Positions 34,291 to 43,627 of a stretch of DNA of 64,000 nucleotides are shown here, in pieces. The stretch comes from Clostridium saccharoperbutylacetonicum N1-4(HMT) (lineage in GTDB: Bacteria > Bacillota > Clostridia > Clostridiales > Clostridiaceae). Positions within the stretch are counted from its first letter, which is position 1; each line of letters opens with the position of its first letter. Under the pieces are notes generated by a model. The model was given only the letters and a program-made list of their open reading frames with translations. It had not been told where the DNA came from and did no database searches. Made by a program: the position numbers and the translations under genes. Location: assembly GCF_000340885.1 (NCBI RefSeq), contig NC_020291.1, positions 4,959,001-5,023,000 on the forward strand, written 5' to 3'.

Positions 34291-34635
34291 TTATTTAATT
34301 GCTTTTATTTTAGCTATATCATACCAATTATTTGCTGTTATCATTTCAACATTATTAATGTCTTTCTTTATGCTCGTGATGTCTTCTGCTGTTCTTTCTA
34401 CTTGTTCATGTGTAGATTCTAATTTCTTTTCTATTCGTTCTTGACTTTGCTTTAACTCCTTAATATCTTGTTCCATTAAACCAATTTTACTTTCTATACC
34501 ACCAATTTTAGTTTCTATCCCGCTAACTTTAGTTTCTATTCCAGTCACTTTGGTCTCCATTACTGTTATTTTATCATCCATAGTATTTATCTTAGTTTCA
34601 AGCCTGCCAAGAATTTCTAGAATTTGCTTTTCCAT
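34291..34635 (-). CDS. Heptad-repeat coiled-coil protein, function unknown
   Basis: A 114-residue protein that is almost a continuous coiled coil. Residues 20-55 hold near-identical seven-residue units (METKVTG, IETKVSG, IETKIGG, IESKIGL), followed by a charged helix (DIKELKQSQERIEKKLES) and a short end WYDIAKIKAIK. GAGGTG precedes the ATG, a perfect TATAAT lies about 45 bases upstream and a strong terminator follows, so it is its own transcription unit between the switch operon and flgM. Similar small proteins occur widely in clostridia without assigned roles. The repeated units may make its length variable between strains. Confidence 0.7.
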   Translation of the reverse strand: MEKQILEILGRLETKINTMDDKITVMETKVTGIETKVSGIETKIGGIESKIGLMEQDIKELKQSQERIEKKLESTHEQVERTAEDITSIKKDINNVEMITANNWYDIAKIKAIK

Positions 34636-34678
34636 TTTTTCACCTCACATGCTACTTTTTTAGTAATCCTGTAAATTT

Positions 34679-34684
34679 ATTATA
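34679..34684 (-). promoter_or_regulatory. Candidate -10 box of the coiled-coil gene
   Basis: On the minus strand there is a perfect TATAAT at 34684-34679, but the -35 hexamer 17 bases upstream is poor. It stands between the fliY terminator and the coiled-coil gene, where a promoter is needed. Confidence 0.35.
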
Positions 34685-34732
34685 TCATAATATTTATACA
34701 ATTCTACTGGTAAATCTATGCAATTCGATAAA

Positions 34733-34756
34733 TAAAAAAACTCCCTTTCGGGAGTT
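34733..34756 (-). terminator. Terminator of the che-fliM-fliY operon
   Basis: On the minus strand AACTCCC (34756-34750) pairs with GGGAGTT (34745-34739) over a GAAA tetraloop and is followed by a T run. It begins three bases after the fliY stop codon. Confidence 0.92.
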
Positions 34757-34759
34757 AGT

Positions 34760-35962
34760 TTATCTTAGCTTCTTTATTCTTTCAACACTGCTTACTATAC
34801 TAGTTATTCTTATTCCAAAGTTTTCATCAACAACAACAACTTCTCCAAGTGCTATTTGCTTTCCGTTAACTAATATTTCAACTGGTTCTTCTGCAAGTTT
34901 ATCTAATTCAATTAAGGAACCTGTTCCTAAATTTAAGATATCTTGAATACTCTTCTTTGTTCTACCTAAAACAACTGATATATCTAATGGAACATCTAAA
35001 ATTAAATCTATGTTCTTTATAGGTGGAACATTATTTTGAGGTGCCAATGGTTCAAAGGCAGCTGAATGAACTTCTACTGGTTGCTGCATTCTTTGTGGTG
35101 GTGCCTCATAATATGGTTGTTGCTCATAATATTGTTGCTGAGGTTGACTATACTGCGGTTCCATACTTGGTGCATTGTTAACAGGTTGTTGTATTTCTTT
35201 ACTCGCAATACTTTCTTTTGGTGCAGCTTTGGCAGGTTCTGCCTTTGGCTCCTCCTTAGGTTTATCTTCTCCAGTCATTATAGCTACAATATTTTTTGCT
35301 GTAGAAATCGGGAATATCTGCATTATATTACTATCTACAATATCTCCAATTGTCATTTTAAATGATACTCTTACAATAGGCTCATCCTCTGGAATAGCCT
35401 CTGATATTGGCATATTTCCATCTGTAACAACTCTTGCTGATGGTGGTGAAATATCAACCTTTCTACCAAACATTGTTGCCATAGACGTTGCTGCTGAACC
35501 TATCATTTGATTCATGGCTTCTGATACTGCACTAATTTCTATTTCTGATAGTTCATGAACTTCTGTAATGTTTCCATCTCCACCCATCATGAGATTAGAT
35601 ATTACTAAACCATCTGCTATTTTTACTATTAGTATATTTCTTCCAATGATCCCTGTAACATATTCTATATCTAAAACAATATTAGGAGTTTCAAATCCTT
35701 CCTTTATTTCTCTTAAAGTTGTTACAGTTACAACTGGTGTAGTTATATTAACTTGTTGATTTATAAGCTGATATAATGCTGTAGAGGCTGAGCCCATGGA
35801 AATATTTCCAATTTCCCCAAGCAGATCTTTATCAAGATCAGTTATTACCTCTGCATCTGTGCTAGCTGTTGTTCCATTATCACTTTCAGTAGAAGTTGTA
35901 TCTTCTCCTGATAATAAAGCATTTATTTCTTCCTGTGACAAAAAGTTATTACTCATACTCAT
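34760..35962 (-). CDS. fliY: Flagellar motor switch phosphatase FliY
   Basis: A 400-residue FliY. The N-terminal peptide NNFLSQEEINALLSGE resembles the CheY-P binding peptide of FliM. Residues about 42-220 are a CheC-like phosphatase domain with two active helices (DLLGEIGNISMGSAS and EISAVSEAMNQMIGSA, both with the E-x2-N pair). A Pro/Gln/Tyr-rich linker (residues 235-310) follows, then a FliN/SpoA domain (LDVPLDISVVLGRTKKSI). FliY dephosphorylates CheY-P at the motor and replaces FliN. The ATG overlaps the fliM stop by 14 bases. The length is close to other clostridial FliY proteins. Confidence 0.94.
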   Translation of the reverse strand: MSMSNNFLSQEEINALLSGEDTTSTESDNGTTASTDAEVITDLDKDLLGEIGNISMGSASTALYQLINQQVNITTPVVTVTTLREIKEGFETPNIVLDIEYVTGIIGRNILIVKIADGLVISNLMMGGDGNITEVHELSEIEISAVSEAMNQMIGSAATSMATMFGRKVDISPPSARVVTDGNMPISEAIPEDEPIVRVSFKMTIGDIVDSNIMQIFPISTAKNIVAIMTGEDKPKEEPKAEPAKAAPKESIASKEIQQPVNNAPSMEPQYSQPQQQYYEQQPYYEAPPQRMQQPVEVHSAAFEPLAPQNNVPPIKNIDLILDVPLDISVVLGRTKKSIQDILNLGTGSLIELDKLAEEPVEILVNGKQIALGEVVVVDENFGIRITSIVSSVERIKKLR

Positions 35963-36944
35963 CCACTTCCTTATCTGATATATCTAAAATCATTACACCC
36001 ATATTCTTTCCTGCTATACCTGGCTTAGCATAGTAGCATTCTTCATTTCCTACATATACCTTTATTGGGGATGAGCTCTTATTATCAAGTCTAATGACAT
36101 CGCCTACTGTTAATTTTAAGAAATCATCTACAGTAATCTTTGTACATCCAAGTTCAGCTATAATATCAACATCCACTTTATTAATACCTTTTTCTAGTTT
36201 TTCTCGTGATTCAGCCATCATAGCTTCATCATCATTTCTAAATGCATATTGAACCACTAATTTATCCAATATTTTTTCTATACTTAGATACGGAAGACAC
36301 ATATTTATAAAAGTGCTTCTTTTATTCATTTCAACCGAGAATGTTATTAACGCTACAGGATCATTTGGGGCCAAAGTTTGATTTACAGCCGGATTAGTTT
36401 CAATAGCTTCAACTTCCGGCTCAACTTCGATAATTGTATCCCATGCCATTTTTAAGTTATTGATCATTCCTGTTGTGATTTGTCTCATTATGTTTTTATC
36501 AATATCTGTAAACTCTTTAGCTTCAACTTTCCTATCCCCTTTTCCCCCTAATAAAACATCAATTATCTGTAGTGAAAATTGAGGATTAGTTTCAAATATT
36601 ATATTTCCTACCAATGGTGGCATTTTAAATATTGTAATAAAGGTAGGATTTTGTACAGAGTGTATAAATTCCTCATATGTTATCTGCTCTACAGTTTCAA
36701 TTTTAACTTTAACATTTAGTCGTGTTTGACCTGTTAAATAATTAGAAATTATTCTAGCATAATTATCATGAATTAATTCAAGAGTTCTTATATGCTCTTT
36801 TGAAAATTTTTGAGGACTTCTAAAATCATAAAGTTTAATCTTATGTTTTTCTTCCTCTTTCCCAACCTCTTCTGTTTCTAATTCCCCTGTAGATAAAGCA
36901 GATAACAGTGCATCAATTTCACTCTGCGATAAGACATCTGCCAT
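35949..36944 (-). CDS. fliM: Flagellar motor switch protein FliM
   Basis: A 331-residue FliM: N-terminal CheY-binding peptide (VLSQSEIDALLSALSTGE), middle domain (YDFRSPQKFSKEHIRTLELI, then VQNPTFITIFKMPPLVGNII) and C-terminal SpoA/FliN-like domain (ELGCTKITVDDFLKLTVGDV). It is part of the cytoplasmic C-ring that senses CheY-P and sets rotation direction. GGAGAAATATG precedes the start. It is coupled to fliY by overlap and follows cheW by 22 bases, tying the switch to the chemotaxis operon. Confidence 0.95.
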   Translation of the reverse strand: MADVLSQSEIDALLSALSTGELETEEVGKEEEKHKIKLYDFRSPQKFSKEHIRTLELIHDNYARIISNYLTGQTRLNVKVKIETVEQITYEEFIHSVQNPTFITIFKMPPLVGNIIFETNPQFSLQIIDVLLGGKGDRKVEAKEFTDIDKNIMRQITTGMINNLKMAWDTIIEVEPEVEAIETNPAVNQTLAPNDPVALITFSVEMNKRSTFINMCLPYLSIEKILDKLVVQYAFRNDDEAMMAESREKLEKGINKVDVDIIAELGCTKITVDDFLKLTVGDVIRLDNKSSSPIKVYVGNEECYYAKPGIAGKNMGVMILDISDKEVDEYE

Positions 36945-36966
36945 ATTTCTCCCTCATTTCAAAATA

Positions 36967-37368
36967 CTAATTTAATAACTTGTCAATATCTATTATTGTA
37001 AGAAGTTTATCATCATAATTTAATATTCCTTTTATGTATGCTTGTGACCTGTTTGCATCTTTGTCAACTTTTTGTATATTTTTTTCATCTATATCTAAAA
37101 CTTCTTCAACTTCGTCAACTGATATACCTATTTCTTCATCCTCAACAGTCAAAATAATTATATTATTTTGTTCTACACCTGGAGTTACATCTAACAATAA
37201 GTTTATATCAACAAGAGACTTAATACTACCACGTAAATTAATTAACCCTTTAATATAAGCTGGTGCTTTAGGAACCTTTGTAATTCCCATAGTATCATTA
37301 ATACTTTGAACTCTTTCTGTTTCCACTGCAAAATGTTCTTCCCCTAATTTAAATACTACTATTTGCAT
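36967..37368 (-). CDS. cheW: Chemotaxis coupling protein CheW (copy 2)
   Basis: A 133-residue CheW domain: QIVVFKLGEEHFAVETERVQ at the start, APAYIKGLINLRGSIKSLVD near residue 42, and a final KGILNYDDKLLTIIDIDKLL. CheW links receptors to CheA. The frame runs to 37392, but the ATG at 37368 with AGGAGG is the real start. A second cheW lies at 43163-43612 in the same operon, an arrangement that may serve different receptor arrays. About 160 bases with short repeats separate it from cheY. Confidence 0.93.
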   Translation of the reverse strand: MQIVVFKLGEEHFAVETERVQSINDTMGITKVPKAPAYIKGLINLRGSIKSLVDINLLLDVTPGVEQNNIIILTVEDEEIGISVDEVEEVLDIDEKNIQKVDKDANRSQAYIKGILNYDDKLLTIIDIDKLLN

Positions 37369-37480
37369 AATTACACCTCCTCTTTCTTCCAATTAACAGT
37401 TGAAATTTTAATGTTAACTACTTAGCCTTAAATTCTTTTTAAATTCATAAAAATATAATTCCTAAATCCTAAAAATTTAT

Positions 37481-37524
37481 AACTTTACAGTCAACTCATA
37501 ACTGTTAACTCATAACTCATAACT
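37481..37524. repeat. Short AACTCATAACT-type tandem repeat
   Basis: Imperfect tandem words AACTCATAACTGTTAACTCATAACTCATAACT between cheY and cheW, given here by its unit AACTCAT. It belongs to the ACTGTAAA/AACTGT-like repeat family seen at several gene junctions of the window. Confidence 0.6.
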
Positions 37525-37532
37525 AAATAAAA

Positions 37533-37892
37533 TTATCCTACAACTTTTTTAATAGCTTCTAAAACTCTGTCAGCTTGGAATGGTTTTACTATGAAATCCT
37601 TAGCTCCAGCTCTTATTGCATCCATAACCATTGATTGTTGTCCCATTGCTGAACACATGATTACTTTAGCATCTGGATCAAAAGCCTTTATTTGTTTAAC
37701 TGCCTCAATACCATCCATATCAGGCATTGTTATATCCATTGTAACAACATCTGGTTTTTCCTTTTTATACAGGTCAACAGCAACCAATCCATTGTTTGCT
37801 TCTCCTACTATTTCAAAATCATTTTTTTCTAAAATATCCTTTATCATCATTCTCATAAAAGCTGCATCATCTACAATTAAAACTTTAGCCAT
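37533..37892 (-). CDS. cheY: Chemotaxis response regulator CheY
   Basis: A 119-residue single receiver domain. VLIVDDAAFMRMMIKDIL gives the acidic pair, VVTMDITMPDMDGIEA the phosphoacceptor Asp54, MCSAMG the switch Thr/Ser and FIVKPFQ the conserved Lys. There is no output domain. CheA phosphorylates it; CheY-P binds FliM and FliY; CheC and FliY remove the phosphate. It starts 18 bases after the cheC stop. AAATTTGGAGGG precedes the ATG. Confidence 0.96.
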   Translation of the reverse strand: MAKVLIVDDAAFMRMMIKDILEKNDFEIVGEANNGLVAVDLYKKEKPDVVTMDITMPDMDGIEAVKQIKAFDPDAKVIMCSAMGQQSMVMDAIRAGAKDFIVKPFQADRVLEAIKKVVG

Positions 37893-37910
37893 AATTTTTT
37901 CCCTCCAAAT

Positions 37911-38513
37911 TTAATTTATTCCTATAGATTGTAATATTCTCTCCAATGACCCCGGCATTGGAATATAATAAAAGTGTCCACCTATATTTTCTTCTGTGTC
38001 ATAATCTAAAAATACAGTTTCTATATCTAATATATATTCATCATATTGATTAGATTCTATAAATGTTGTTGTGAGTATTGCCCCTAACATATCATATGAT
38101 GTAGCTGGTACTGATGGTGCAATAGCAAGATTTGTTAACTGTGCAATTGAGTTCATGTATGATGCCGATATTATATTGGCTATCTCGCACAATACAGATT
38201 TACCCATTTCACTTTCTGGTGACTGCTCGCTCCCAACTAATTTCCTTATTACATTGTCAGATGTTTTTCTATCGAATACTAAAAGTATATTACCTGCAAT
38301 ATCTCCTAGCACTCTTACAACTGTACCAGCTACTTCTATCTCTCCATTTTCTTCTACTAATGCATCTAATCCTACGACATTTACAGCTGGTACTGTCATA
38401 TCAATCTTTTTTCCTATCATCATGGAAAGAGCAGTTGCTGCATTTCCTGCACCTATGTTAGAGACTTCTTTAAGTGCATCTAATTGTAAAGCGCTTAAAT
38501 TAGAATACTCCAC
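37911..38513 (-). CDS. cheC: CheY-P phosphatase CheC
   Basis: A 200-residue CheC with two phosphatase helices, DALKEVSNIGAGNAATAL near residue 12 and SVLCEIANIISASYMNSI near 105, both carrying the E-x2-N pair. CheC dephosphorylates CheY-P and is activated by CheD, encoded 5 kb upstream in the same operon. GGAGGGTT precedes the ATG. The gap of 153 bases to cheA upstream holds no recognised gene. Confidence 0.94.
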   Translation of the reverse strand: MEYSNLSALQLDALKEVSNIGAGNAATALSMMIGKKIDMTVPAVNVVGLDALVEENGEIEVAGTVVRVLGDIAGNILLVFDRKTSDNVIRKLVGSEQSPESEMGKSVLCEIANIISASYMNSIAQLTNLAIAPSVPATSYDMLGAILTTTFIESNQYDEYILDIETVFLDYDTEENIGGHFYYIPMPGSLERILQSIGIN

Positions 38514-38666
38514 TTCTAACCCTCCTTCAAAAATTTTCTACCCTTAAGGGCATTTGGTATGATACATGTCCTCACCTTTTCTATTTTTGAAATAAGATCA
38601 AACAACATCTACCTATACTAATTTTAACTATATCAAGTAAACTTAATTAATTCAACTTGAAATTTT

Positions 38667-40730
38667 TTATAATAATGCACCTATATCTAATATCAATGTT
38701 ACCAAACCATTACCTAGTATAGTAGCACCAATATATTGATCTAAGTTCTTAAGTGTTTTTCCTAAAGGCTTAATAACTATTTCTTGTTGTCCATGCAATG
38801 AATCAACTAATAAACCTATAGTCTTATCACCTACATTTACTATTATAACAAATTTCTTATTAGTTTCGCTAGCCTCTATATCTAAAGTTTCATTTAATCT
38901 TATTAATGGAATTACATTTTCCCTATAAACAATAACTTCTTTTCCATTACTTCTCTTTATATTTTCTTCTTTATAATCAATTACTCTATCGATAAAGCCT
39001 AATGAAATTGCCAATGTTTCTTCTCCAACTTTTACAAGTAAAGCTTGTATTATTTGCAGTGTAAGCGGAAGCTTAATTACAAATGTTGAACCTTTTCCTT
39101 CTTCACTTAATACATCAACAGTTCCTCCAAGTGCTGCAATTTTTGTCTTAACGACATCCATTCCAACTCCTCTACCAGAAATATCTGTTACTACATCATT
39201 TGTACTAAAGCCTTGTGCAAAAATTAGATTCTTAATATCATTTTCTGACATTCCTTCTGTATTAATCCCCTTTTGCTCCGCTTTAGCTTTAACTTTTTCT
39301 ACATTAATTCCTGCACCATCATCGATTACCTTAATTAATGCTTTAGTTCCTTCTTGATACGCTACTAGCTTAACAGTCCCAACTGGTGATTTACCTTGCG
39401 CAACTCTCTTTTCCACTGATTCTATTCCATGGTCAGCTGCATTTCTTAATAAATGTATTAATGGTTCACCTATTTCATCTATTACTGTCCTATCAAGTTC
39501 AGTATCAGCACCTTCTATAATGAAATTAATTTCTTTATTTAATTCTACTGATACGTCTCTAATCATTCTTGGGAATCTATTAAATACTGTATCTAATGGT
39601 AACATTCTAATTTTCATAACTAAATCTTGAAGATCTGATGTTGTTCTTCCAACTTGTTCTAAAGTTTCATTTAATTCTTGTGATTTTTGAACATTTACAA
39701 TCTGTTCCAATCTAGTCCTGTAAATTACAAGTTCAGAAACCATATTCATTAAATTATCTATTCTTTCCAAATCTACCCTGACAGATTGATGTGCTTTTTT
39801 AACTTCTTTCTTAGGTCCTGCTTTCTTAGCTGTTTCTTTCTTAGCTTCCGCCTTTGGTTCTACTGACTTTTCTTCAACTGGTTTTACTACTTCTTGTTTT
39901 ACAGTTTCCTCTTTAACAGGAACTTCTTGCTTAGCAGGTGCCTCTTTTTCATCAATTTCTTTTAGAGCCACATCAATACCCTCAAAGCTAATTAATGTCG
40001 CTTCAACTTTAGATACTTCAGAAATACTATTCACAACAGATAAAATTTCATCTACACTGTTTTTAGTTACTAATATGAATTTTAATTCAAAATCAAATTC
40101 CTCATTTTCAATTTCTTGTGTTGATGGTTCTGATTTTAATATTTCGCCATGTTCTTCAAGATCTTTAACAATTAAAAATGCTCTTGCAGATTTTAACAAC
40201 GTGTTTTCACTTAAAGTAACCACTATCTCAATTGAATTAAAGCCCTTTTCTTTTGCTTGTTTGATTACAGATGAATCATATTGATTTAATTGTAAATCAA
40301 TAGCTGATGCAGACTTTTGTTCATCTTTTTTATCTTCAACTGCACTATTTCCATTATTTTTAATGTCAGTTAAAGCTTTCATTATACCATCTATATCTAT
40401 TTTTTCATCTGAGCCCTCTTGAACATTGTCAACCATTTTTTCTAATGTATCAAGACAATCAAACAATACTGTAACTACATCTTGTGTAACTTTTAATTCA
40501 CCTTCTCTAAACTCCGCTAATACGTCCTCCATTTTATGAGTAAGTTCTGCTAGATCTGTAAATCCCATTGTTGCTGCCATACCTTTAATTGTATGAGCAA
40601 CTCTGAATATTTCATTAACTTTATCTGTATCCTCTGGATTTTGTTCCAAATCTAATAATGACTCATTCAATGTTTGCAAATTATCTAATGATTCCTCTAA
40701 AAACATTGACATATATTGAGATGTATCCAT
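38667..40730 (-). CDS. cheA: Chemotaxis histidine kinase CheA
   Basis: A 687-residue class II histidine kinase. Domains in order: P1 Hpt with IFRVAHTIKGMAATMG (phosphorylated His near 48); an acidic P2 CheY-binding region around 160-270; a Lys/Glu/Ala/Pro-rich linker to about 325; P3 dimerisation (VRVDLERIDNLMNMVSELVI); P4 ATPase (LLRNAADHGIES N-box, DDGAGIN, DISGRGVGMDVV); and a CheW-like P5 (LTLQIIQALLVKVGEETLAI). The ATG at 40730 is eight bases after AGGAGG; a GTG at 40733 is closer but less likely. It is the core of the chemotaxis signalling array. Confidence 0.97.
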   Translation of the reverse strand: MDTSQYMSMFLEESLDNLQTLNESLLDLEQNPEDTDKVNEIFRVAHTIKGMAATMGFTDLAELTHKMEDVLAEFREGELKVTQDVVTVLFDCLDTLEKMVDNVQEGSDEKIDIDGIMKALTDIKNNGNSAVEDKKDEQKSASAIDLQLNQYDSSVIKQAKEKGFNSIEIVVTLSENTLLKSARAFLIVKDLEEHGEILKSEPSTQEIENEEFDFELKFILVTKNSVDEILSVVNSISEVSKVEATLISFEGIDVALKEIDEKEAPAKQEVPVKEETVKQEVVKPVEEKSVEPKAEAKKETAKKAGPKKEVKKAHQSVRVDLERIDNLMNMVSELVIYRTRLEQIVNVQKSQELNETLEQVGRTTSDLQDLVMKIRMLPLDTVFNRFPRMIRDVSVELNKEINFIIEGADTELDRTVIDEIGEPLIHLLRNAADHGIESVEKRVAQGKSPVGTVKLVAYQEGTKALIKVIDDGAGINVEKVKAKAEQKGINTEGMSENDIKNLIFAQGFSTNDVVTDISGRGVGMDVVKTKIAALGGTVDVLSEEGKGSTFVIKLPLTLQIIQALLVKVGEETLAISLGFIDRVIDYKEENIKRSNGKEVIVYRENVIPLIRLNETLDIEASETNKKFVIIVNVGDKTIGLLVDSLHGQQEIVIKPLGKTLKNLDQYIGATILGNGLVTLILDIGALL

Positions 40731-40744
40731 CACGTATTCCTCCT

Positions 40745-41512
40745 TTATAATTTTTTATAAATAAAGGTTGATGCTTTTTCGAATCCGTAGTCTCTATAAT
40801 TATATATACTTTCTGTAGCTCCTACAAATAAAAGCCCACCTTTTTTTAATGAATTACTAAACTTTTTATAAATTTCCTGCTTTATGTCATTATTAAAGTA
40901 AATAACAACGTTTCTACACACAATCAAATCAAAGCCATTTTCATAATTGTCTAAAATCAAATCATGTTTTTTAAATGTAACCATATTCTTAATTTTAGGC
41001 ATTATATAATACTTATCGTCTTTTGTACTAAAATATTTACTTAAATCTGTATTATTTACGCCTTTTATTTCATTTTGTGTATATTCACCAATTTTCGCTT
41101 TAGAAAGAATAGTGTCATCAATATCTGTTGCAATTATATTATGCCTTCCATTTGGAGTTAATCTATCTAAAATAATTCCTAAAGTATAAGGTTCGCAACC
41201 TATAGAACACGCCGCACTCCAAATTTTCAAATTTGGATTATTGGGCAATAATTCTTTAGAAATTTGTTTTTCTAAATCTTGAAATAATTCAGGATTTCTA
41301 AAAAACTCTGTTACATTTATCGTAATAAAATCCAAAAACTTTTGCCTTTGTTCTGGATTTTCTTTTATCGCTCTAGTATATTCATCTAATGACTTTATAC
41401 CCACTCTTGTCATCAAGCTATTTATTCGTCTATTTAACTGTTCTGGTTTATATGCTGATAAATTGATTCCTAATTCTCTATGAACCCATTTGTGAAACTC
41501 ATTAAAATCCAT
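40745..41512 (-). CDS. cheR: Chemoreceptor methyltransferase CheR
   Basis: A 255-residue CheR: N-terminal helical domain (VHRELGINLSAYKPEQLNRR) followed by the SAM-binding domain with WSAACSIGCEPYTLGIIL, IIATDIDDTILSKA and DLIVCRNVVIYFNND. It methylates glutamates of chemoreceptors. AAGGAG lies before the ATG, eight bases after the cheB stop. No pentapeptide-binding insertion could be judged. Together with CheB and CheD it gives the full adaptation set. Confidence 0.95.
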   Translation of the reverse strand: MDFNEFHKWVHRELGINLSAYKPEQLNRRINSLMTRVGIKSLDEYTRAIKENPEQRQKFLDFITINVTEFFRNPELFQDLEKQISKELLPNNPNLKIWSAACSIGCEPYTLGIILDRLTPNGRHNIIATDIDDTILSKAKIGEYTQNEIKGVNNTDLSKYFSTKDDKYYIMPKIKNMVTFKKHDLILDNYENGFDLIVCRNVVIYFNNDIKQEIYKKFSNSLKKGGLLFVGATESIYNYRDYGFEKASTFIYKKL

Positions 41513-41520
41513 GTCTCCTT

Positions 41521-42642
41521 CTATACCCCTTTTACTATTTTTATTATATTATTTGCTACCTGATCTAGCGGAACTACCAAATCTACTTTACCAGTTTCAT
41601 AAGCTGCTTTAGGCATACCATAAATCGTACATGTTGATTTATCTTCAGAAATTGTTATGCCCCCACTATCTTTTATATTTGCAGTTCCATCAGCACCATC
41701 TCTACCCATACCTGTTAAAATAGCCGAAACCAAATTTCCTTTGTATACATTTATAGCTGAATTAAACAACTTATCAACTGCAGGCCTTACACCCCATATT
41801 GGTGGTTCTTCATTTAACTTTATTGAACTATTACTTGAAATTGTCATATGCTTTCCACCTTTAGCAATGTATATTGTATCATTGTATATCTTCATTCCAT
41901 CATCTGCTTCAACCACTTTCATTTCACATGCTTTATCTAATCTTTCTGCGAATACTTTAGTAAAGCCCTCTGGCATATGTTGTACTACAAATACTGGAAC
42001 TCCTAAATTATATGGCAGTTTTGTTAATACTTCTTGGAGTGCCTTTGGGCCTCCTGTAGATGCTCCTATAACAACCGCATCAATTCTCTTATTTTTAGGT
42101 ATTGATATAATCCGCTCCATATTCATACTACTTTCTCTAACGCTATTCTCTTTAGGCAAGTTGAAGCTGCTTACTGTGCTATTCTGTTCAACTTTATAAT
42201 TTGTTTTGTTTTCTAATAAAGGATTCCTTTTAAACTTCATACTACTTGTTATACTTTTAATTTGTTCAACTAAATCATTTCTAATTTTTATTATGTCTAG
42301 TGAAATACTACCTGAAGGTTTAGGTATAAAACTTATAGCACCATTATCTAAACAATCTAAAGTCATTTTAGATCCTTCTGTTGTTGCACTACTAACCATT
42401 ATTATAGGATAATTTTTCCCTGATTTCTTTAATTCTTTTAATGTTGCAAGGCCATCTAAGTCTTTCATATGTACGTCTAATGTGATAAGGTCAGGATTAT
42501 ATTTATCAACCTTTTCAATTAGTTCTCTTCCATCTCTAAATTTAGCGATAACTTCGAAAGTACTTTCAGATTCTATCATATCTGAAATAGCTTTTCTCAT
42601 AAACGCCGAGTCATCAACAACTATAATTTTGATTTTATCCAC
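41521..42642 (-). CDS. cheB: Chemoreceptor methylesterase CheB
   Basis: A 373-residue two-domain CheB. The receiver domain has VVDDSAFMRKAISDMI and LITLDVHMKDLDGLA with phosphoacceptor Asp56. The C-terminal methylesterase domain has VIGASTGGPKAL (Ser), VVQHMPEGFT (His) and LTGMGRDGADG (Asp). It demethylates and deamidates receptors when phosphorylated by CheA. The start lies 22 bases after the cheD stop, with AAAGGGTG upstream. Confidence 0.96.
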   Translation of the reverse strand: MDKIKIIVVDDSAFMRKAISDMIESESTFEVIAKFRDGRELIEKVDKYNPDLITLDVHMKDLDGLATLKELKKSGKNYPIIMVSSATTEGSKMTLDCLDNGAISFIPKPSGSISLDIIKIRNDLVEQIKSITSSMKFKRNPLLENKTNYKVEQNSTVSSFNLPKENSVRESSMNMERIISIPKNKRIDAVVIGASTGGPKALQEVLTKLPYNLGVPVFVVQHMPEGFTKVFAERLDKACEMKVVEADDGMKIYNDTIYIAKGGKHMTISSNSSIKLNEEPPIWGVRPAVDKLFNSAINVYKGNLVSAILTGMGRDGADGTANIKDSGGITISEDKSTCTIYGMPKAAYETGKVDLVVPLDQVANNIIKIVKGV

Positions 42643-42664
42643 CTAATCACCCTTTCTTGCAATT

Positions 42665-43153
42665 TTATATTTCCATAACGCCTTGTCCTACAACTTTAAG
42701 AACTACCTTTCCATCACTTGCGTGAAGAATCATTGTTCTCCCCTTATTTCCTCCTGTCTCTTCTGAGATTACAGGTACAGCTTCATCTTTTAAAGCTTTT
42801 TTTACCGCGTCACTGTTTCTTTTACCAATATCACTTATTATACTTTTATCAGTAAAATTAAACATTGATGCCCCCCCTGCAATTTTGGCTATAAGGTTTC
42901 TTTTTTTGCAGCCCTCTTTTTCCATTTTTTCTATTAAAATAGGTATAGCAGTATCTGCAAATTTCATAGGGTTAGTGTTATTTTTAAATTGAGTGCTATC
43001 AGGAAGCATTATATGTGCCAATCCAGCAACTTTTAATGTTTTATCATATAAAGCTATGCCTATGCATGAGCCTAATCCTATAGTCATTATTGTTCCTGGA
43101 TCCAGTACCAAATTCAAATCAGCTATTCCAACTTTTATCTCTGCACCTACCAT
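42665..43153 (-). CDS. cheD: Chemoreceptor glutamine deamidase CheD
   Basis: A 162-residue CheD. TIGLGSCIGIALYDKTLKVA carries the catalytic Cys and GLAHIMLPDS the catalytic His; IAGGASMF and RNSDAVKKALKDE are further family blocks. CheD deamidates receptor glutamines and stimulates CheC. GGGGGT stands before the ATG, nine bases after the cheW stop. The presence of both CheC and CheD marks the Bacillus/Thermotoga-type adaptation system. Confidence 0.94.
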   Translation of the reverse strand: MVGAEIKVGIADLNLVLDPGTIMTIGLGSCIGIALYDKTLKVAGLAHIMLPDSTQFKNNTNPMKFADTAIPILIEKMEKEGCKKRNLIAKIAGGASMFNFTDKSIISDIGKRNSDAVKKALKDEAVPVISEETGGNKGRTMILHASDGKVVLKVVGQGVMEI

Positions 43154-43162
43154 TTTTACCCC

Positions 43163-43612
43163 CTAAAAGATTCTTTCTTCATCTTCAGAAGATAATATTT
43201 TTTCTAAGTCTAGCAAAATAACTATATTTTCTCCAAGCTTTATTAATCCAGAAATGTATTTTTTATCTATTGTAGCTGTTATTGGAGGAGCCTCTTCCAT
43301 TAAGTCACTATTTACATCTCTTACTTCATATACATTTTCAACAATTATCCCAAATTTATTTGATGCTCTTTTTACAACAATAATTTTTTTATCATCATTA
43401 TTTATATCTTCTCCAATTCTAAATTTTTTAGATAAACTTATAATTGGAAGTATTCTTTCTTCATAATTAATTACTCCTTTAACAAAAGATGGAGCTTCAG
43501 GTAAAACAGTAGGTTCTTGATACCCTAGAATTCTTTCAACTTCCTTTATATCTGTTGCATAATGTTCTCCACCAAGTCCAAATATTAATATCTTAATTTC
43601 ATTACTCGCCAT
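43163..43612 (-). CDS. cheW: Chemotaxis coupling protein CheW (copy 1)
   Basis: A 149-residue CheW: IKILIFGLGGEHYATDIKEV, then APSFVKGVINYEERILPIIS and ISGLIKLGENIVILLDLEKI. It is diverged from the second CheW at 36967-37368 (a longer C-terminus and ILSSEDEERIF end). It lies between the DUF342 gene and cheD. AGGAGGTT precedes the ATG. The two copies in one operon suggest separate receptor partners or array stoichiometries, which is inference. Confidence 0.93.
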   Translation of the reverse strand: MASNEIKILIFGLGGEHYATDIKEVERILGYQEPTVLPEAPSFVKGVINYEERILPIISLSKKFRIGEDINNDDKKIIVVKRASNKFGIIVENVYEVRDVNSDLMEEAPPITATIDKKYISGLIKLGENIVILLDLEKILSSEDEERIF

Positions 43613-43627
43613 TAGTTTTATAACCTC

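Noticed and set aside
34400..34600. A DNA-level tandem repeat array
   Set aside because: The repeats are heptads of a coiled-coil protein and differ at codon level; they are better described as protein repeats.
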